NCBI GenBank assembly: GCA_963995525.1
Contig: OZ023206.1
Span: 48,293,585-48,357,584 of the forward strand
From: Escarpia spicata
Lineage: Eukaryota > Annelida > Polychaeta > Sabellida > Siboglinidae
Reading direction: 5' to 3'
Length of the DNA stretch: 64,000 nt
The translations under genes were made by a program, and so were the position numbers. This document shows, one piece after another, positions 31,430-44,226 of the stretch. The notes below the pieces were generated by a model, which was given only the letters and a program-made list of their open reading frames with translations, was not told where the DNA came from and did not search any database. Each line of letters begins with the position of its first letter. Position 1 is the first letter of the stretch.

Positions 31430-34340
31430 TTGTGTACCTGTATAGTGAACTGCGCCTGTGTCATAACATTGCAGCTGCGAATTGGACGTTCTATTGTTAC
31501 TGGATGCTACATTTCAACAGATGATTGTGTGGCACCACTTGGATCACTAGAACGCTTGAACAATCGGCGGACTCGCAGGGGGTGTAGGGCAGGGAGGTCA
31601 ACACAAAAACCCATTCCTGTACTGATTACTCCTCGCTCCCCGTCATCGGTTATCGTGAGACGTGAAACCTACACATCAAATTTGATTCGAGTTGACAGTG
31701 TATGTGACATGCCATCTGTACGCCAAGTGTCTTTCTGCTTGTTGAATGCCAGATCGGTGTGTGGTGGGAAGCAAAGGGAAAGCGACCATCATATGTGACC
31801 TCATTGAGGGCAATGACATAGACATACTCGCCATCACAAAGACGTGGCTGAGTGCTGATATCTCCGTCTCTACTGGTTGCATCACACCAGCTGGCTACCG
31901 ACTTCGAACGTACGGCACTGGTTGTGGTGTTGCAGTCGTCTACAAGTCTGGTTTCACAATGCGACAACTCGAGATGCCGAAATCAAAGACATTCGAATCG
32001 ATGTGTCTATGTCTCAGCAATGGCACTCAATCTGTTCGTCTTCTTGTCGTCTCCGCCAAACACTAAGAATGGCTTTACAACTGCGGAATTTCTCCTAGAG
32101 TTTGGTGATTTGTTGGACACCATGTCGACGTATACGTCAAACATGCTGATCACAGATGATTTTAACTTCAACATGGACATCAGACAATGCTTATAACGCG
32201 TTCATCTGATACGTTTCTGAACAATATAAGAACATACATTCCACACATGTCAGACCACTCGGCAATTCATTACACACTGAAACTCGTGACACCAAACATC
32301 CGGGTAACGACGACGCGTCGGAATTATCGACAGATCAATACCACTGCGAAATGTAACGAAATCCGATCGCTGCTACTGTTAAATCATCTGTCTGATGTCA
32401 TGAACTACGCTGTTGACATGTACAATGAAACCGTTGCGGCTATCATTGACAAGCAAGCACCGTTAAAGACCAGCACAGTGACTATACGATCACACACGTT
32501 GTGGTGTAATGATGACATACGATCACAAAAGTTTGTTAGACGACAGCGGGATAAAACATGGAGAAAGTCTGGACTGGAGTCTGACAGGCTTGCGTTCTAC
32601 CTCCAGCGCCAGCTCGTCACTTTGTCTGTGCACCATGCAAAACTTGAATAAAACACGAATCAAATTGCTGACGCATCTGGTGACCAGAAGCAGCTGTTCA
32701 AGATTGATGCCAAGGTCCTACACACCGATAATGACACACCACTACCGCCACGTGACTCGTCTGACACCCTGGCAATGCGGTTCTCGGATTATTTCTCAAA
32801 AAATATCACGAAAATTCGGTCTGAACTGAATCAGTGTAAATGCCTCTGCTGAGAATGCACCGCAGACGTGTCCGCTGACTGCATTTAAGCCAGCCACTGA
32901 GGCTGAAATTGGAATGCTGTTGGAGTAATCGCCAGTGGAATCTTGTGAACTTGATACCATTCCGACATGGCTTCTTAGAAACTGTGCGCATGATGTTGTA
33001 CATGTGTGACAATTGTTAACCTGTCTCTGAGAACGGGGTAATGTCTTGTCACTAGAAGGAAGTGCACATCAGGCCAGTACTCAACAAACCGAGTCTAGGC
33101 AAAACCCTCTTGAATAAAATGTGTAAAATCTACCATATCTATCGAAGACAATAGAACGTTTCGTTGCCTCGAGATTGTCAGCTCACATGTCAGAGCACAA
33201 TCTCTGTGAGCCCTATCAGTCAGCGTACAAGCCGAATCACAGCGTTGAGACAGCCAGTGTCTGTGTGCAGAATCACATCCTGCACGCAATTGACAATCAT
33301 AATGATGTCATCATGGTTCTCCTTTATCTATCGGCTGCATTTGACACCGTCGACCAAGAAGTGATGTTGCATAGACTCTCACATGATATCGGAGTGGTCC
33401 AATTTGCACTGGACTGGTTTAGGTCATACCTAAGAGACAGAGTCCAGTCTGTCCACATTCATGGTGCTACATCACCTGCTCGTCATCTGGCATACGGGGT
33501 ACCACTAGGCTCCGTGCTGGGTCCTCAGCTGTTCTATATAGCACCAGTGGCTAAGTTTATACGCAAGTACAATTTGATGTGTCATTTCTATGCGGATGAA
33601 ACTCAAATCTACATTCCAGTGAAACCCCACCAACAGGACATTGCTGCGGCTGCGTATTGAAAAATGTGTATCGAACTTGTTAAAGCTGAATGACTCGAAG
33701 CACAACAAAAGTCGTAGTGTTCGGCTGTGCGCAACAGCTAACAAAACTGAGTTGCACACACTACGCATTGGTGACTGTTTGGTCACCGTAACTCAGAATG
33801 TACGAAATCTTGGTGTACATTTCGATGCCGAGATGAAGATGCAGACGCACGTGACTGCTGTATGTAAGTCTGCAATTTTCCATATACGCAATATTGCAAG
33901 AATAAGACGTTATCTAACACCTGCAGCGACAGAACAAATCATACATGCGTTTATGACTAGCAGGCTTGACGTTGGCAATGCATTACTCCACCGACTGCCT
34001 GTGAAACAACTAGAACGGCCGCAGAAAGTACAGAACTAGGCGGCCCGCCTTGTCGACGGCGTCAAAGCGTTCTGTCATGTCACACCTCTATTGACGAAGC
34101 TGCACTGGCTGCCGAGAGCAGTGAGAGTAGAATATAAGATACTTCTACTCACGCATCGAGCACTGACTGGCTGTGCACCAAACGTGTGAACCGACGCCAG
34201 CCAACTCGATTGCTGCGCTCCAGTCAACACAATCATTTATGTGTACCACGTGAAGCGCGTCGCTGGGGTGACAGATCATCTTGCGTGGCAGCCTAAACGC
34301 TATGGAACTTGGTACCGCAAAAGTTACAACAATGACAAAC
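31430..34340 (+). mobile_element. CR1-like LINE, decayed
   Basis: An apurinic-type endonuclease region (LNARSV near 31745; DIDILAITKTWLSADIS near 31820; a TDDFNFN box near 32155; SDHSAIHY near 32255) is followed by reverse transcriptase: EHNLCEPYQSAYKPNHSVET (33190), LLYLSAAFDTVDQEVMLHRL (33318), YGVPLGSVLGPQLF (33494) and FYADETQIYIPV at about 33586, where the catalytic YADD is YADE. The C-terminal part (HIRNIARIRRYLTPAATEQ; ASRLDVGNALLH-like) follows to a TAG at 34037-34039 and then decays. Frame changes occur near 31770, 32170, 33130 and 33660. The ends are not sharply defined. Confidence 0.85.
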
Positions 34341-34727
34341 ACTGATTTTAAATAAAAAATAAGACCTACCTGGTTTCCCGAACATTTTGTACGGCGCCGT
34401 GAGCAACCATTTTTAAGTGTGCAACAATTTGAAAGGCACAGCGGCTCACACACACACGTATGTCTGTGTTGTGGATGAGGAAGAGGAGGTATAATGTCCT
34501 GGTCGGTACCGCACCCCACAGTGTTATCTATTAATGTGAGACATTAATCGGTGCATATCTCAGTTCCAAGAGAGAATGTCATTCGTCCACACCAACAAGG
34601 AAGTTTTACTGATTCTATAAATACGTATATTACCAAGCATGGGTTCAGTAGAGTAGCTTACCGCGAACGTATGCAGTTCTAGATTTGATCAGACGGATCT
34701 TCTACTGGGATCCACTGTGACCGTATC

Positions 34728-34910
34728 ATGGCTACTGTCGCCGTCATTGTCGCCGTCTGTCTGGCTGTCTTTCTTGCTGTTGACACGTCACTGGCCTACA
34801 CGGAACGAAATTAAATCAAGCTGGTCAATAACGGATATGAGGATATACTTGTCGCCATCGGAGAGTCTTTTCCCGTGTCAGATAGCGATACAATGATAAA
34901 GCGAATCAAG
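34728..34910 (+). pseudogene. CLCA pseudogene exon 1 (signal peptide)
   Basis: ATG in context ATCATGGCT, a hydrophobic signal peptide of about 23 residues (VAVIVAVCLAVFLAV), then a TAA at codon 29 in TERN-stop-IK. It continues with LVNNGYEDILVAIGES and ends IKRIK at donor AAG|GTACGT in phase 0. The intact paralogue at 58108 has Cys-Ile-Ser-Leu at this place, so the TAA is a lesion. Confidence 0.8.
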
Positions 34911-35339
34911 GTACGTACAAAATAAAGTGTCTATTTGATTAGTATTTGAGTTGCAGGTAAGTATGAACAATAGTTGAGTATGTACAACAAAACTATTGCA
35001 GATATGAATAAGTATGCAATGCACAATTACCCAACTCTAGGTAGAAAGCAAAATCTTTAGCAAGATTATCATGACGGTTTCAAAAGTATCCCTCTCTGTT
35101 TGGAACTAACCTTATTCAATGAAGGGAGAGGAACAATTAGTCACACATTCATTCCGAGGAAAAGTACTGAGCACCTAAAATAATAACAGTGAACAATCTG
35201 CCTTTTCTTCGTTGATTTTGTTAAACAATTGACACAATTGCAAAGAGATGGCACAGGTACTCACTGTTACGCTATGGATCTGCTGAAAGCTGATGAAATT
35301 AAGTAAGATCTATGGTGATCGAAACATTACCATTGTTGT

Positions 35340-36151
35340 CGTCCAGTCTACCTCCATCGCTCTGTCGTCCTTACTTCCGTTGTCCCCTCTAACTCCAACT
35401 CCCTCGTACCTACTATCTCCGTCGTCCCCCTAAATCCGTCGTTCGACCAATCTCCGTCGTACCTCCTGCCTCCGTCGTCCCTCCTACCCCCGTCGTCCCT
35501 CCGATCTCCGTCGTCCCTCCTACCACCGTCGTCACTCCTATCTTCTTCGTTTTCCACATCCGTCGTCCCTCCTTCCTTCGTCGTCTCCCTACCTCCGTCG
35601 TCCCTCCTGCCTCCGTCGTCCCTCCTACCTCCGTCGTCCAGTCTACCTCCATCGTTCATTGTACCTCTGTCGTCCTTACTTCCATAGTTCCCTCTAACTC
35701 CCTCGTCCCTACTACCTCCGTCATCCCCCTAAATCCGTCGTCCGATCAATCTCCGTCATAACTCCTGCCTCCGTCGTCCGTTTTCTCTCCGTCTTCCCTC
35801 CTACCTGCGTCATTCATCCTATATATTTCATTCCCATACACTCGTTATCCCCCTACCTCCGTCGTCCCTCCGATCTCAGTCGTCGATTTAACTAGCGTCG
35901 TCCCTCCTACCTTTTTCGTCTTCCTACCTCCGTCGTCCCTCCTGCCTTCGTCGTCCCTCTACGTTTGTCGCCCCTCCTATCTTCGTTGTTCGTTTTACCT
36001 CCATCGTCCATCCTACCTTCATCGTCTCACGTACCTCCGTCGTACCTCCGTCGTCCGTCTTACCTTTATCGTCCATCCTACCTCCATCGTTCCTCCTACC
36101 TCCAACATCCATCCTACCTGCTTCGCTCGTCTTACCTCCGTCGTCCGTCCT
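35340..36151. repeat. 18-bp satellite, left part
   Basis: About 45 degenerate units of CTACCTCCGTCGTCCCTC. A higher-order copy is visible: the segment starting CGTCCAGTCTACCTCCATCG at about 35340 recurs near 35635 with the same irregular units (CCCCCTAAATCCGTCG). It lies in CLCA intron 1 and is interrupted by the LINE at 36152. Open frames rich in DDGGRR on the other strand are artefacts. Confidence 0.95.
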
Positions 36152-39100
36152 AGGATACGGTGATCTATGGCTGCGCCTGTGTGGCTGCGCCTGTGTGGCT
36201 GCGTCTTATAAGTGCTCCATGAGATTTTGATTTTGTAGGAGTTATAACTGTCCAACACCGCTACTATTTGACAGAGGAACTTGCAAGCACATTTGGATTG
36301 CTGTTCAACGGACGATTTTATACATATGCAGCATATCTGTGAGTTTTAAATGTTTTCATGAACTGTCATTTTACTTGATATGCTCTGCCAGTAATTACTC
36401 GTGCGTGACAACAATCGGCGACATTACCAACGAGTCTGCAGAACCAGTGTGCAGCTTTGCCATCACGCTTCAGTGATGTCACCCACTGTGATCACGCCTG
36501 ACCAAGCCCGCTACACATACACAGCTTGTCAGCTGTATCAACTGGCTCAAGAGGCACCGTCCAATTCTTCACGCTTGAATGCCAGTGCTTGGAACATTTT
36601 GCTTGAACTTGGCATTGCGTCAAGACGACCAACGAAGCGTGGAGCCGAGGTGGAAGTAATCAACTACCTATCTCCACAGTGATCGGTTTTCGACCACCCA
36701 GCAACTACGTGCGCACATTTTCACAAGTACATGACAACCTGATTTCCGTGACTCTTTCCCCAAATCCACTATGCTGTCCGACTACACAAGCCTCCTCAGG
36801 CCTTATCAATTCAAGATCTGTTCGCAACAAAGCAACCGACATTTTATACCACGTCTGCGCACACGATCTCGACGTTGTGGCCATTACCGAAACTTGGCTC
36901 TCTAACAAAGACTCCGACCTCCTGGTAACCAGGGCTCTCAAACCACCTGGTTATAAACTCATTCACCATCCTAGATCCAGTCGTCGTCGTGGCGGCATTG
37001 CGATACTGCATAAAGATTCGATCAAAACAACAGCCGTGAAAATTTTCAACAACATTCGGTCCTTCGAAGCGATGAGCGCGAAATTAACATCACACGGAAA
37101 AAGTATAATCTTGCTTGTTGTTTATCGCCCACCACCAACTAAGAAGAACGGATCATCGGTTGTCGATTTATTCAATTACTTCGCAGATATTCTTGACACG
37201 TATGCGACACTACCTGGTGAACTTGTTATAGTTGGCGACTTTAATTTTCACTTTGACGTTAACACTGACGTTCACGTGAAACGTTTCCGTGACATGTTGC
37301 ACTGCCATGACATGACGCAGTATGTCCAACAACCAACGCATCAAGAAGGCCATATTTTAGACCTTGTGATAGCCTGTACTAACTATTGTGTGGCTGACAC
37401 GGTGGTCGCCGAGCTTATTTCTGATCACCACGCTGTGCAATGCCGTCTTGCAATGCGCAAGCTTCCATTTCGGAGAGAAAATAAGACTTACCGCAAGATA
37501 AAGGCGATCAATCTCAAATCGTTCTCGTCGGATATTGTGAACTCCACATTAAATACAAACCGTGAACAACCATCAGACGATATTGTAGCTCAAAACAACA
37601 TTATCCTGGGCGAGCTACTTGAAAAACACGTACCACTTAAAACGAAATGGCTCACCATCCGATCTGATGCGCCGTGAGTCGATGGCGACATTCTATCAGC
37701 CAGGAAGGAGAGGCGCCGGAAGGAGCGAAGATGGAGATTGTCCAGGTTGACCATCGACAGAAAAATCTTCATCAACCAGAGAGAACGAGAGAAGAAGATG
37801 TTGTACACTGCCAGAGCCACATTTTATACCAACAAAATCAACGAACAGGCTGGCAACCCAAAACTCTATATCGGATAGTTGGTTCTCTGCTGCATACAAA
37901 AGACCTGCCACCACTGCCCGATAACCGCCCCGGACAATTGCTTGACAACTTCTGCAACTATTTCACGAACAAAATTGACATTATCAGACACGATCTTGAT
38001 ACTCACGACAAACACACATTGCTGCGCCCGGACGAACCCTCTGTTGTCCTGTCACATCTACCATTGTTCCTGCTGACCACGACGCAGGAGATCACCAAAT
38101 TGGTCGGCAAATCGGCTTGTAAGTCGTACAAGTTGGATCCGACTCATCTGCTGAAGGCCAACATCCACTTTGGCACCAGTCATCACCGACATTGTGAACT
38201 TATCGATTACGACAGGAGTCTTTCCTTCTGCCTTTAAAAAGGCTGTCGTAACTCCTCTTTTGAATAAAGCAACACTGAACCCAAATGACCTAAATATCTT
38301 GTCTTTTGTGTCAACAATTGCAGAGAAGGTCGTTGCTGCCCGTTTCTCCAAACACCTATCTGAAAACGAACTCTATGAGCAAATGCAATCTGCTTATCAT
38401 CCGCACCACAGCACTGAGACTGCATTGCTGAGAGTATGCAACGATCTGCTTTGTATACTTGATGAGCGCAAGACTACCATACTTGTGCTATTAGATCTCT
38501 CAGCAGCATTCGACACGATCTACCACGGGATCATGTTATCACGCCTCAGAGATCGTTTTGGAGTAACTGGAACATCTCTTGCGTGTTTTGATTCGTATTT
38601 GGCCAACCGAAGTCAGAGTATTCAAGTGCCCGGAAGAGAATCAGCCGAAAGTCCAGTGGTGTACGGAGTCCCGCAAGGTTCCGTTCTCGGCCCGCTCATG
38701 TTCATTTGTTACACAGCACCACTCGGAGATATCGCACGTCGGCATGGAATCAACAGGCATCTATATGCTGATGATACCCAACTTTACATCGCCTTCAGTC
38801 TTCTCTCAGAGGAAGACACAACCCAAGCTGTGAAGCGCATACAAGCATGTGTCGCTGAAATACAAGCTTGGATGCGCATGAATAATCTCAAACTGAATGC
38901 TGACAAAACAGAGGCTATTGTGATGTGTTCGCCACAAATCAAGAACAAACTTTCTATGCCGCACGTAGAACTTACCAATAACATCGTGCCTACTTCCACT
39001 GTGGCCAGGAACAGCCATGTACACTACATGTGTCGTGTAGCATATTTCCATCTACACAGTATTGGAAGAATTCGAAATCTTCTAGATAGGAAAACGACAT

Positions 39101-39921
39101 AGATGATGGTGCATACTTACGTGACGTCTCGTCTTGACAATGGAAATGGCCTGCTTTACGAGATTTCTGACCATCTCCTCACCAGACTCCAGAGAGTACA
39201 CAATGCTGCAGCCCGTCTCATAACCAAAACTAAGAAGCACGACCACATCACTCCTGCTCTAATTGCGCTTCATTGGTTGGCGATTAAACAGCGCATCGAG
39301 TACAAACTACTCCTGCTTACGTTCCGCAGTTTGCATGGCATGAGAGCGTCATACCTAGCGGACCTGCTAACTCGACACCAGCCCACTCGCACGTTACGCT
39401 CCGCCGACGCTCACCTGCTCGAGGACCCGCGCTGGAAGCTTTGTACTCAAGGCGACAAAGCTTTTTCACGCGCCGCGCCACGCTTCTGGAACAATCTGCC
39501 CCTTGCCATGCGTGCTACAGACTGCCTCATCGTGTTCAAGAAGCAACTAAAGACATTTCTTTTTAAACGTGCTTTTTTCTTTAAATTACATGTGTGGACA
39601 GTGGCGAACTCCGGACTTTTTAATATCTACATTTAACTATTATAATATTATTCTCTCTTAATTTGTCATTTTAATTAGTATTATTGTTATTACTATCCTC
39701 ATCTATTTACAATTGATATGTATATGTATGTATATGTTAATGCTTTTTTAGTTATATTTTTTATTTATTTATTTATATATTTTTATTTTATAATCTTAAT
39801 AGCTATATGCCATGTTTTTATTAGGATTGTAATGCGCCTCTGTCTGGTAGTAACAGCCATATTTATGGCGCAGAGAAATGCAGTAAATTATTATTATTAT
39901 TAGTAGTAGTAGTATTATATC
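36152..39921 (+). mobile_element. Nearly full-length CR1-like LINE
   Basis: A 5' region with a repeated GGCTGCGCCTGTGT, then a short open frame (36401-36682, possible ORF1 remnant), and an endonuclease frame at 36679-37677 (INSRSVRNKATDILY; VVAITETWLSNKD; VIVGDFNFHFD; SDHHAVQCRL). A frame change follows near 37677. Reverse transcriptase occupies 38170-39102 (LLDLSAAFDTIYHGIML; YGVPQGSVLGPLMF; LYADDTQLYIAF with intact YADD; LKLNADKTEAIV). A TAG at 39100-39102 separates the C-terminal 177 residues (RLQRVHNAAARLITKTKKHD; FSRAAPRFWNNLP). The 3' UTR ends GGCGCAGAGAAATGCAG and (TTA)n. This is the best-preserved LINE here, inactivated by a few changes. Confidence 0.9.
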
Positions 39922-40250
39922 CATCGTCCGTCCTACCTCCATTGTCCCTCCTACCTTTATCGTCCCTCCTACCTCCATCGTCCCTCCTGCCTATGTCGTC
40001 CATCCTACCTCCATCGTCCATCCTACCTCCGTTGTCCCTCCTACCTCCATCGTCCATCCTACCTCCATCGTCCTTCGTGCCTCCTTCGTACATCCTACCT
40101 CCACCATCGTCCTTCGTGCCTCCGTCGTACATCCTACCTCCATCGTCCATTCTACCTCCATCGTCCCTCCTACCTCCATCGTCCCTCCTACCTCCATCGT
40201 CCCTCCTACCTCCACCGTCCATTGTACCACCGCCGTCTGTCCTATCGTCG
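39922..40250. repeat. 18-bp satellite, right part
   Basis: About 18 units of CTACCTCCATCGTCCCTC, the continuation of 35340-36151 beyond the LINE. The sequence TCGTCCGTCCTA occurs at both LINE junctions. Confidence 0.95.
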
Positions 40251-40456
40251 CCGTTCCTGTAGCAACGGATATTTCACTTCAAGCAAAATTTGCAGTATGT
40301 CCAACCAGTGTAGTGCAAACGAAAATAATGTGTGAATATTGGTAGCCCTAATTAACTGTAATTTGCGCAACAACACATAGTTTCCGCAAATTCGTGTTAG
40401 CAGTACGAACAGTGATACCTCACGTAATAGTAGTTATATATTGTGGGTTTTTTCAG

Positions 40457-40543
40457 TTTATTTTTGAGCGAGCCTCGTCCGTCCTGTTTGTAGCGACATA
40501 CAGGCGTGTTTACTTTCGCAGAGTCACCATCCTAGTACCGAAG
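40457..40543 (+). CDS. CLCA exon 2 (first gene)
   Basis: After acceptor TTTTTTCAG, 29 codons in phase 0 read FERASSVLFVATYRRVYF and RRVTILVP, ending AAG|GTAAGG. This is the CLCA N-terminal motif that reads ASxxLFxAT..R..YFR..TIL.P in the family. It has the same length and phase as 60078-60164. Confidence 0.85.
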
Positions 40544-40950
40544 GTAAGGACTAGCGTATTTTACAAATATTATGTGTAATATGTATCACTATTGAATATG
40601 TGTTCTTGTGTGCTAGTATATAAATTCACATAGGATCCGGTGGGTCAAATGATCCAGTGTATATACTTTATACACTGCCTGCTCGGCGTCTCTCACACAC
40701 CCTACCGGGAAGCAACCCCGGCCGCTGGGAACAAGATACAATGGCTTTCAAATAGAGACCGCCACAGTTTACGCATTTACCGCCTGTATGTGATCTTTTA
40801 CTTTCCCTGGCATAAACACTAGATAGAAGGGACCAACGGGTTTTGGTGTCTCTTCCGAAAGACACAGGCAACCTGAGGTTAACGAAATTGCCTTAGTTTC
40901 GAAACGGTGGCCGGTGGAACTTGTTTGCTTATGTAAACGTGTGCTTGTTT

Positions 40951-41260
40951 GTATGCATGTATGTATGTATGTATGTATGTATGTATGTATGTATGTATGT
41001 ATGTATGTATGTATGTATGTATGTATGTATGTATGTATGTATGTATGTATGTATGTATGTATGTATGTATGTATGTATGTATGTATGTATGTATGTATGT
41101 ATGTATGTATGTATGTATGTATGTATGTATGTATGTATGTATGTATGTATGTATGCATGCATGCATGCATGTATGTATGTATGTATGTATGTATGTATGT
41201 ATGTATGTATGTATGTATGTGTGTATGTATGTGTGTATGTATGTGTGTATGAGTGTATGA
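40951..41260. repeat. (ATGT)n microsatellite
   Basis: About 70 ATGT units with a short ATGC patch near 41155-41170, degenerating into GTACGTAT-type sequence up to about 41450. It lies in CLCA intron 2. The long YVCMYVCM and HTYIHTYI frames are repeat artefacts. Confidence 0.95.
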
Positions 41261-41469
41261 GTGTATTGTGTACATGCGTACGTTCGTACGTGCGTACGCA
41301 TGCACGTATGTACGTATGTACGCATGTACGCTTGTACGTATGTATGTATGTATGTACGTACGTGAGTATGCATGCACTTATGTGCGTACGCACGTGTGCA
41401 TGTATACATGCATGCACGTATGTATACATGTACGCAAGTAAGCAAGTAACTTCGCTGTTAGCACGGCAG

Positions 41470-41671
41470 AGTTGGGGAAGTAGCAACAGCTACACCGCGG
41501 CAACAACAGAGACGTTCAGCTTAGCCAATGTCGTCGTCGACGGCCCGGAGGTGGAAACTCCGACTACGTGGACTTTCGGAGAGTGTGAAAAACCAGGGGA
41601 GTACATACAACTGCCCATAGGCTACATGCTAGCCTCGTTTCAGACGGTGGTCAGACCATTTGGATTTCACG
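41470..41671 (+). CDS. CLCA exon 3 (first gene)
   Basis: After acceptor CACGGCAG, SWGSSNSYTAATTETFSLA, NVVVDGPEVETPTTWTFGEC and EKPGEYIQLPIGYM, ending HG at donor G|GTGAGC in phase 1. The Cys and GEYIxLP match the CLCA N-terminal domain (CGExGeyIHLTP in vertebrates). It has the same 202-base length and phase as 61357-61558. Confidence 0.9.
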
Positions 41672-41783
41672 GTGAGCATTTCTGACGCCCAATGTGGCTC
41701 CCTCTGTTGATCGTTTAAATATCCAAAAGAACTGCTATTTGTGCATTAGTTATTTACATGGTTTGATAATTTTTTATTGGTTA

Positions 41784-41875
41784 TGTGTGTGTGTGTGTGT
41801 GCTTGTGCGTGTGCGTGTGCGTGTGCGTGTGTGTGAGTGTTTATGTGTGTATATGTCTGTTTGTGTGTGTGTGTA

Positions 41876-41917
<42 letters not shown>

Positions 41918-42500
41918 TGTGTTTGTGTGTGTTGTGTAGTGTATGTATGCGGGCGTGCGGGCGTGCGGGCGTGCGGGCGTGCGGGCGTGCGGGCGTGCGG
42001 GCGTGCGGGCGTGCGGGCGTGCGGGCGTGCGGGCGTGCGGGCTTGCGGGCGTGCGGACGTGCGGGCGTGCGGGGGTGCGGGGGTGCGGGCGTGCGGGCGT
42101 GCGGGCGTGAATGCGTTTGTGAATGTATGTGAGAGTTTGTGTATTACATGTGATTGTGAGCGTTGAGTGTGTCTGTATGTATGCGTGTGTGTGTGTGCGT
42201 GTGTGTGGGTGTTTGTTTGTGTGTGTGTGCGCGTGTGTGTGTTTATATGTATGTGTGCGTGTGCGCTCTCCCGTATGCGTGTGCACATGCCAATGCGTAT
42301 TTGATAACGTGCATGTGTGATTATGCGTGTGCGTTTGCTTGTCTATATATGTGCGCGTGCTTGTTTGTGTGTGTTTATATGTGCATGTGTGTGCGCGCGT
42401 GTGCGTGTACGTGAGCGTGCATGTGCATTTATGCGTGCGCGTGTGCTTGTGAATTTGTATGTGCGGGCGTGCGTGTTTGTGTGTACGCGCGCAATGTAAA
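41784..42500. repeat. (GT)n, (GCGGGCGT)n and degenerate GT-rich repeats
   Basis: A (GT)n-like tract at 41784-41940 passes into about 20 copies of the octamer GCGGGCGT at 41949-42110, then degenerate TGTGCGTG-type sequence to about 42500. Located in CLCA intron 3. Confidence 0.9.
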
Positions 42501-42555
42501 CAATAATGTTGCCTAGATGCACCGTCAAGTTCAATATCGTGTTTCCCTTTCGTAG

Positions 42556-42830
42556 GCCCGACGTTCGTTCACGAGTGGGGCCATTTGAGGTGGGGACTCC
42601 GGGACGAATATCCCGTGATCGTAAGGAAGAGGTTCTATCACTCAAACGGCGAGGTGACCGCGGTCAAGTGCGGCAAGCACATGAGAGGGAGCCACGTAGA
42701 TTACGTCACCAATGGAGCATGCGTTGTAGACGAGGCGACTGGACTGCCAACTGAAACATGCTACTTTAGACCGCTTCTTGGAAACCCATGTGTAGAAGCC
42801 TCCCTGATGTTCTACCACAACGTGACGGAG
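42556..42830 (+). CDS. CLCA exon 4 with metalloprotease motif (first gene)
   Basis: After acceptor TTCGTAG, in phase 1: [20 protein letters not shown]. The HExxH motif with downstream Asp-Glu is the CLCA zinc-metalloprotease signature needed for self-cleavage. It continues with FYHSNGEVTAVKCGKHMRG, several Cys typical of the domain, and EASLMFYHNVTE, ending at GAG|GTATTC in phase 0. All catalytic-type residues are present although the gene as a whole is broken. Confidence 0.9.
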
Positions 42831-43630
42831 GTATTCAATTGATTTGTTGACCTGTTGACGTTATATTTCGAAAAGCGTTTTCGCTGCGTTCGTAAGTATT
42901 AATTTTGCTAGACAATATATGTGTGTGCATGTATGCGAACGTTTGCAATTGTTTATGTAAAGGTGTCTAATATGTCAGCAAATTGTTCCTACTTGGATGC
43001 GACGATAGCAGGAAATTGGAACTATGTAGCCCGCAAATAGTTTCTCGATAATTAGTGCTTACATTTATTTCGGCCATCATAATAATAAATCTTTAATTGT
43101 AAACTATACCTGCCCTGAGACAAAGCAATACTTCGCACACGTACTACTTCCACCAAATTAACCCAGTGTTGTATGCACTCTATGCTTGGTTTCCTTACTC
43201 ACCAAGTCACACATGCTTATTTTTATTTCACCCACTCAATCATTAAAGGAAATAAAAATAAGGCTTTAGCTCTAATATCCTTTTTCTATGTGTACACAAA
43301 GTTTAACATTGTATGTAGCATTTGGCAACATTAAACAAATACAAAAAAATATATTTGTAGCATCAATTCGATTTTAAGCCCGTCTGTGAAGCGATTGCCG
43401 CGGAAAATTAAATTTTAATGAGCTAGGCGATCACGTGGTATCGTGACGTCACTTATGACACACACACGCATCAGGCCGACCCTTTCCATGCATTCACAGC
43501 ATGTTTACAAGGATAGCTTTTGGTAACGTGTAACGTGTATAATCTCATAATATCACAAGAATATCGATATATGAAGCAGGAGTTGTACAATTTATCATAA
43601 CAACTTAAATCAGTCTGCGAATTTCTGTTG

Positions 43631-43713
43631 GTGCCGCTAGCTCATATGTAGATGCGTTGGTTTCTTGTCATTTATTTTACAATCGGGCGACGCCGGTTCA
43701 ATCCTGACAGCAT
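43631..43713 (+). mobile_element. tRNA-derived SINE head, left arm
   Basis: A-box-like TAGCTCATATGTAG (43638-43651) and B-box GGTTCAATCC (43695-43704), spaced as in tRNA-derived RNA polymerase III promoters. The segment between (GGTTTCTTGTCATTTATTTT) is unlike a functional anticodon arm, so it is a SINE rather than a tRNA gene. Confidence 0.6.
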
Positions 43714-44138
43714 GCAAACCATTGATTTTCTTTACACTTTTTTGTTTATGTTTTCACGAAGTAATATAAACCATATAAATTAGTATACTATGATGCACTG
43801 ATTGTAAATATTTTTTAATATTTTTGTAGTAATTATTTATTCGATGTTTCTAAATTGTATTTATCCAGACAGATCACAATCTGTTTTCACATATATAATT
43901 ACATATATTACAATATATTACCGTACAGTATATTTACAATTAATAAATTATATATCCATTACATTATATTTGTTTGGATAAATAAAATTTAGAAACATCG
44001 TTATATAATGACCATATTTTAATTATTTACAAAAATAAAAATGATTTACAAACAGTGCATTATAGTATAAAATGATTTGGTTTATATTACTTCGTGAAAA
44101 CATAAACCAAAAAAGTGTAAGGAAAATCAATGGTTTGC

Positions 44139-44226
44139 ATGCTGTCAGGATTCAACCGGCGTCGCCCGATTGTAAAATAAATGGCAAAAAACCAACGCGC
44201 CTACCCACTGAGCCAGCGCCACCAGC
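44139..44226 (-). mobile_element. tRNA-derived SINE head, right arm (inverted)
   Basis: On the minus strand: A-box TGGCTCAGTGGGTAG (44201-44215) and B-box GGTTGAATCC (44148-44157), followed by CTGACAGCATGC. It is the inverted partner of 43631-43713, and its A-box is closer to the consensus. No tRNA cloverleaf is supported. Confidence 0.65.

Noticed and set aside
35348..36258. Asp/Gly/Arg-rich repeat proteins on the minus strand
   Set aside because: Produced by the 18-bp satellite, whose length is a multiple of three; no start or codon signal.
40769..41685. Long HTYIHTYI and YVCMYVCM frames
   Set aside because: Tetranucleotide microsatellite read in all frames. Only the 41470-41671 part is a true exon.
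43631..43713. Functional tRNA gene
   Set aside because: A- and B-boxes are present, but no anticodon arm or acceptor stem pairing could be drawn.
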